Assembly (NCBI RefSeq): GCF_003945595.2
Contig: NW_024104442.1
Span: 920,619-984,618, forward strand
Direction: 5' to 3'
Length of the DNA: 64,000 nt
DNA from: Pipra filicauda
Taxonomy: Eukaryota > Chordata > Aves > Passeriformes > Pipridae
Shown: piece by piece, positions 59,239 through 64,000 of the stretch
Position numbering within the stretch: position 1 is the first letter of the stretch
Layout: every line of letters begins with the position of its first letter
Program-made: the position numbers and the translations under genes
Notes under the pieces: generated by a model
Database searches by the model: none
Told to the model about the DNA's origin: nothing
The model's input: the letters and a program-made list of their open reading frames with translations, nothing else

Positions 59239-62200
59239 TCCTGAGGGTCCATCACAGCAGAGAGCAGGGATGGGAGAGGGAATGTTCCCCTGGGACGCTG
59301 TAGGACAATCACTTGCTCGGGAGCAGCTGCCCAGACAGCACATCTCCCACCCAGGTGGGCATCTCACTGCGAGGGACCAGCACAAGGACAGCAAACACAC
59401 ACTGAGGAGGATTTGCTTCTGGGAACATGCTCTGAGGTCAGGGCAGAGGTTGCCTCAGGAGCCCAGTGGAGGAGGAGGAGGTGGCTGTGCCCTCTGAAGC
59501 CCCCAGGAGCCAGGAATGGGGTCACCTTTGAAAGTGGCTGGTCCTTGCTTCCCTTGGGCCCGGCTAACCACACCAGTGATGTGTTTTTCAAGCATTTCCT
59601 CCTTTAGGCAGCTCAGCCTGGAATTGTACCGTGGGCTGGCTTTGCCCTGCTACTTATAGGCATCACCCATCTTTGCTCAAGGCCTTGACTAGGTGGACAC
59701 AGGGTTTTCCTCAGTAGCTTGTGGAAGCCAATGTCAAGGTTTCTTTTGGCATCAGTGCATTTCAGATAAGAGCTGTAATTGCTGCTCAGCACTTCAGACC
59801 TCATCTCTCTGCTCCCGCGCCTGAACCTGCCTGCCCTGGAGCGGGAGTGACGTGGAGCAGTAAAACACACACACATCTCGTTTGCTGCAGGGCTGCTCCC
59901 CAGCATTGCAATCAGGTATGGTGAGATCAGCACAGTTCTCAGCCTGCCAGCTGGGTTTGGAAGCAGACTGTGCCCTGGGATCTGGCTTTGAGTCAGTAGG
60001 CACTGCCCTGAGTGGCTCTGTCACCTTTGGAGTGGGCAGAGCTAATGCCCAGTGACAGGAGGCTGGGCTGCCCACTTGGCCTCAGCCATGGCCTTGGCCA
60101 TGACCTCCAGGTCTGCCCTGCTCCTTGCAGGGGAGGGATGGTCCTGCCCTTCTGGCCATGAGGTCCCCCCAGCTCCTGGCCCTCACTGCACCCTAATACT
60201 TCCCACCGAGGCTTGGGAGCAAGTTGGAAATGCTGCTTGGAGCTGGCAGGAGCCTTGCCAGCATCTGCTTTGGTGGGAAAGCTGTGAAACCACAGAGCTT
60301 TGCAGGGATCACCTTCAAAACACTTCCAGACGCCTCCAGTGTCGTGGGGGAGAATGTTCTCACGCTGGGTTGTGGTGAGGTCTGCCCACCTGGGGAATGA
60401 TGTCACAGGTTTGCCGTGTTCTTATCCCCTCCTGGGGCTGTGCTGGACACTGGACTGGGTCCTGCCAGGTCAGAGCTTGGACACAGCTGACCAAGAGCAG
60501 CACAGAGGGGCAGCTGGAGCAGGGTGTTCTCCACACCACACATGGTCCCACCTCCTCGAGGTGCAAGAGAGAGCCAGGCCACCCACAGAAACACAGGAGC
60601 ACCTAAAGGCTGCATGGAGCAGGGTGGCTACTGGATCCTGCTGACCTCCTCAGAGACCCTTGGCCTCGGGTCTTGCCTGTCACTTTGGAAGGGAGCAGGA
60701 ATGCTGCTGGAAAGGCAGGGGCTGATGCTGCTGGATGCAGACCTGGAGTCTTACAGCTGCTCAAGGTTTTGCAGCCGACAGAGCATCTCACCTGAGCACA
60801 GCAGATCCCAGCTGAGCTCTCATGGCTTCTACCTTTTGGCCAAGGGCTTGGGAGCACAAAGGGCAGACCTGGGGCGTCCAAAGGAAAGCAAAAGGAAAGT
60901 GAACACTGTCAAATTCCCAGTGCTGTGGTGGCCTTATGGAAAGGAGCTTGTCCTTGTCAGAGAGGACAGGGGCAGGCAGAGTGCCCACTGTCACCTTGTG
61001 GAAGGTGCCAGCTGCTGTTGCAGCACAGAGCTGTCTCTGGGTGTCTGGGGTGCTCAGAGAGGAAGACTTTGTTCCCCATTGAGATTAAGGACCAAACCCT
61101 CCAGCTCTCTTCCCACCTGCCCGGGGCAGAGGGAGTTGTTCCATCCTCCATGGCCAGCACTCTTGAAAGAGCAAGGCCTGAGTGTGCAAACCCAGGGCAG
61201 GCTGATATCTGCTCTGCTTTAAAAATAACCCTTGTTGAGCTCTGTTCCCATAGTCTCCTTGGGAGAGAAATTTGTTACTGATGTGCCTATGAAATTAGTT
61301 GAGTGATTCCTTTACTCCCCGTCATTAATATGAATGTGGCAATGGCAAACAGGAAGGTTTGGCTCCCTCGGGAGGAGAGATCTTTCAGATGGCACAAGTG
61401 CTGATCAAGGAGCAGGGAAGAAATCAGTTACCAGAGTTCTGCCTCTGCAGGAAGAAAGAAATGAGTTTGTGTCTCTGACATGACAAACCCCAAACCTCCA
61501 GAGACATCCTTGTGCTGCTGCCACACACACTGTAGTGGGAGCTGTGTTCCCACGTGAATTTGGGTGATGAATTTGGGTGCACAGGGTGTAAGTATGTGTG
61601 TGTGGGTTCATGTGTGTGTGCATACACTTGCTTTTTCACTAGAAACATGGATTTTTGCTTTTTTGGGAGTCAGGCTTCTCTTCAATAACTGAAAGACCCA
61701 GAGGATTCTTTTGGGGGTTTGATTCTAGGTTTTAAGAAGTTCTTAAATTTTTAAAGTCTCTTTATTCCTAAAATTGGGTTCTTTGGGTCTTTAAGCAAGA
61801 TAAAACCCAAGGATCAGGCTTTCTCTTCTACTCAGTGGCTCATTCTGTTGGGGTGTTGCATCTGTTGATTCTCAGGAATCTTTGTGGGTTTTAAGTATTC
61901 TGTTGCCCAGAATTAAGCCAAGAGTTAAGAGGGAAGCGGTCAAAAGGTGAGGAAGTTTAGTGAGGCAGCGACTCTCACGCTGTGTTTCCTGGTCCAGGAC
62001 TTTCACCATAGACCTGGAAAGAGTGGATTTTAGTTTTCAAAGCCACAGGAGAAAGGTTTCCCTCTGGAGCTGCCTCTGTTGATGCAGCAAGCCCGTGGCC
62101 AGCCATGCCCACCAGTGCTCCTGCTGTGTTCAGACCCAGTCTGGGATCATCCTGCTTCCCACAGCCTGCTTAGCAAGATGTGCTCTGGCTCTTGGTTTAC

Positions 62201-63372
62201 TGGGTATTTTGGGGACCCAAAATCTCGGTTTGCTGGGTATTTTGAAGGTCTTACCTGAGGAGAGGTGGTATTTCAAGTCACCTTTGCTCATTCAGAGGTT
62301 GCTGAGAGCAGCAGGCAGAGGTATCCACCCTTGGTCAGAGGAGGAGACATGTCTCACCTGGCTGCTGGACTGACTGCCAGAATCCACAGGAGGGCTTGGC
62401 TGTTCCCCCTGGGGCCGTGCAGTGCAGGGTACTTGTCGTCAGGGCCCTGCAGCCCCTCTGCAGGGTGGCACAGACCACCACTCCCCTCTGTGCTCTGCCC
62501 AGTCCTGACTGCAGGGTTCACTGCTGGATTTAGGGCTTTTCTGACCTTTTCCTGCTGGGCTTCGTGGCCTTTAGCTGCTCGGTTAGAGGCAGCTTCTGTG
62601 ATCTCGACACAGCCCAAGTCCTTGCTGCCCCCTCCTCCCAGCCAAGAGCCAGCTGGGCATCACCAGAGACCTCCTGCCAATAGGAGACGCCTCCCTCTGA
62701 ACCTCCGTGGGTTTTCATGCCCTTATTTCTTTTTCAGGTGCCTGTCTCTGCTCCACCCAGCTGGTTCACCTGTGGGACAAGTAGGGAGCAGTTTTTTGGG
62801 AATGCAAGCATGTGCTGCAGGCTCTGTGCATGAGTCACTTCTGTCCTGGTGGGCCATGAGGTCTGCTCTGGATGTAGCTGCTCCACGGTGTCCTTTCTTC
62901 ATCCCTGGGGTTTTTGGGGTGGTTTGGCACTTGTCAAGGCCCCTGGGGCACCCTGGCTGTTAACCAAGTGCATTTGGGTAGGAGTGGGTGGCCAGCCTGC
63001 AAACGCCTTGTCTCCTATAGCTGAGACAAGGCAGCTCAGACAAGCTGAGACAGATTGACACTTCCTACATTTCTTTAGCATTCAGCCTAGTGAGACACAC
63101 ATTTTAATGTAGAACACATCACCTGGCCACCTTCACCCTGTTAAACCCTGCAAGAAAGGAGGGCTGTCACCTCACCCCTCCCTAGGTGGTGGTGATGACT
63201 TTGCCTGTGCCCTCCTGACTCATGCAGAAGATTTGCCCTGCAATTTGTTTTGTTGCAGTAGCTCTTGTTCTTAATTGCAGGGAGCCTGTAATCAAAGCAA
63301 AAGTGTCACAAGCTTTGTTGTTGCTGTTCTTGCCTGTGACAAACAGCAATGGCAGCAAGGCAGTGCCTCTGC
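59239..63372. other. Non-coding 4.1 kb, no gene seen
   Basis: Two 232-codon open frames (60524-61222 and 62265-62963) lack protein-like composition. A TG-rich simple repeat lies near 61.59-61.62 kb and AT-rich DNA at 61.66-61.9 kb. Confidence 0.55.
62192..62250 (+). repeat. Two copies of a 33-base tandem unit
   Basis: GGTTTACTGGGTATTTTGGGG is followed 33 bases later by GGTTTGCTGGGTATTTTGAAG. Confidence 0.75.
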
Positions 63373-63513
63373 CCCATCCCTGGAAGTGTCCAAGGCTGGG
63401 TTGGACAGGGCTCGGAGCAACCTGGGATAGTGGAAGGTGACCCTCCCATGGCTGAGGGTCAGAATTAGATGAGTTTTAAGTTCCCATCCAGCCCAAACTG
63501 TTCTGTGAATCTG
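63373..63513 (+). mobile_element. CR1 LINE fragment (3' tail)
   Basis: CCCATCCCTGGAAGTGTCCA through a diverged GTGACCCTCCCATGGCTGAG block to AAACTGTTCTGTGAATCTG. Confidence 0.9.
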
Positions 63514-64000
63514 TTTCCACTTTGCTTTATTGGTCAGTGAAAAGTGCAGGGAGGCCCCTTGTCCTCCAGACTCTTTTGGATCCAAGTCATTGGGACCAGC
63601 TGGATACCAGGACACACCTTTCCTGGAGTGCTCTCACTGCATTTCCAAGGCCCTCCACATCACCTGGGTGAGAAGAAAGCACCGTTTCCTTGCTAAAAGG
63701 AGCTGCAGGTCATGCAGGTGTCCGAGTGGAGATGCTGCACATCCTGCTGCCACTTCCTGCAGCTTTCCAAGACTTGGGGTTAGAGCGATTAAAGAGTTGA
63801 ATTCAGCCTGGAGTTCCCACCTGGATCTCAGCTGCTGGATTGCTCACAGTGTGAGTGGGTACCCAAAAATGTCTTGCTGTGAAGGTGGAGAACCACATTT
63901 ATCCAGACAGTCCAAGTGTGGCGTGTGAAAGCAGTGTGTGCTTTGCTGTGCTCTGCTCGCTGCCCCTGGGGAGCAGCCTGCTTTGCCTTCCTGTGATGAT
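63514..64000. other. Non-coding right end, no gene seen
   Basis: No exon, RNA gene or repeat recognised up to the window edge. Confidence 0.55.

Noticed and set aside
60524..61222. A 232-codon plus-strand open frame
   Set aside because: Mixed, low-information peptide without exon borders or domain; expected by chance in GC-rich DNA.
62265..62963. Another 232-codon plus-strand open frame
   Set aside because: Same reasons; no conserved motif seen.
1..64000. CRISPR arrays, defence islands, phage or other prokaryotic systems
   Set aside because: Nothing fits: avian CR1 repeats and vertebrate-type introns indicate nuclear DNA of a bird.
1..64000. tRNA, rRNA or microRNA genes
   Set aside because: I recognised no tRNA box A/B pair, rRNA segment or known microRNA hairpin by reading; a covariance-model scan would be needed to exclude them.

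Overview
This window is vertebrate genomic DNA, almost certainly from a bird and probably a songbird. The main evidence is about thirty CR1 LINE fragments on both strands. Most carry the avian CR1 3' end, including the stretch containing 'ccatgggcagggacacctt' or its complement and the closing ATTCTGTG-type octamer. A solo LTR of the avian ERVL type lies at about 11.36-11.92 kb. Coding DNA is very sparse, introns are long, and splice sites are of vertebrate type. Species assignment is inference. There is no operon, plasmid, CRISPR array or other prokaryotic feature.

Only two segments look like real coding sequence, both on the plus strand: exon A at 15264-15457 and exon B at 21555-21772. Each has a pyrimidine-rich acceptor and a GTGAGT donor. 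Their phases match exactly, with one base left over from A and two from B making a glycine codon, so they are very probably consecutive internal exons of one gene. Together they encode about 137 residues of a basic, serine-rich, probably disordered protein segment. I cannot name the gene. No start codon, stop codon, promoter or first or last exon was found, so the gene probably extends beyond one or both window ends and most of the rest is intron or flanking DNA.

Layout: 1-15.26 kb is non-coding, with a 120 bp segment repeated 10.8 kb apart, a G-rich minisatellite (3.3-3.5 kb), CR1 pieces and the ERVL LTR. 15.26-21.77 kb holds exon A, a 6.1 kb intron with five CR1 pieces, and exon B. 21.8-40 kb is non-coding DNA with CR1 of several subfamilies, including one (27.7-28.5 kb) that keeps the end of the reverse-transcriptase ORF. 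40.3-42.2 kb is the most unusual part: a long putative LTR-like element followed by a decayed fragment resembling Ty3/Gypsy polymerase, a class generally rare in birds. 43-64 kb is again non-coding, with CR1 fragments, a 48-base poly-T run, a head-to-head CR1 pair and short tandem repeats. CR1 covers about 8 kb (13%) by my boundaries, which are accurate to roughly 10-30 bases.

I found no convincing new multi-gene system. The best leads are the Gypsy-like fragment and the unidentified two-exon gene.
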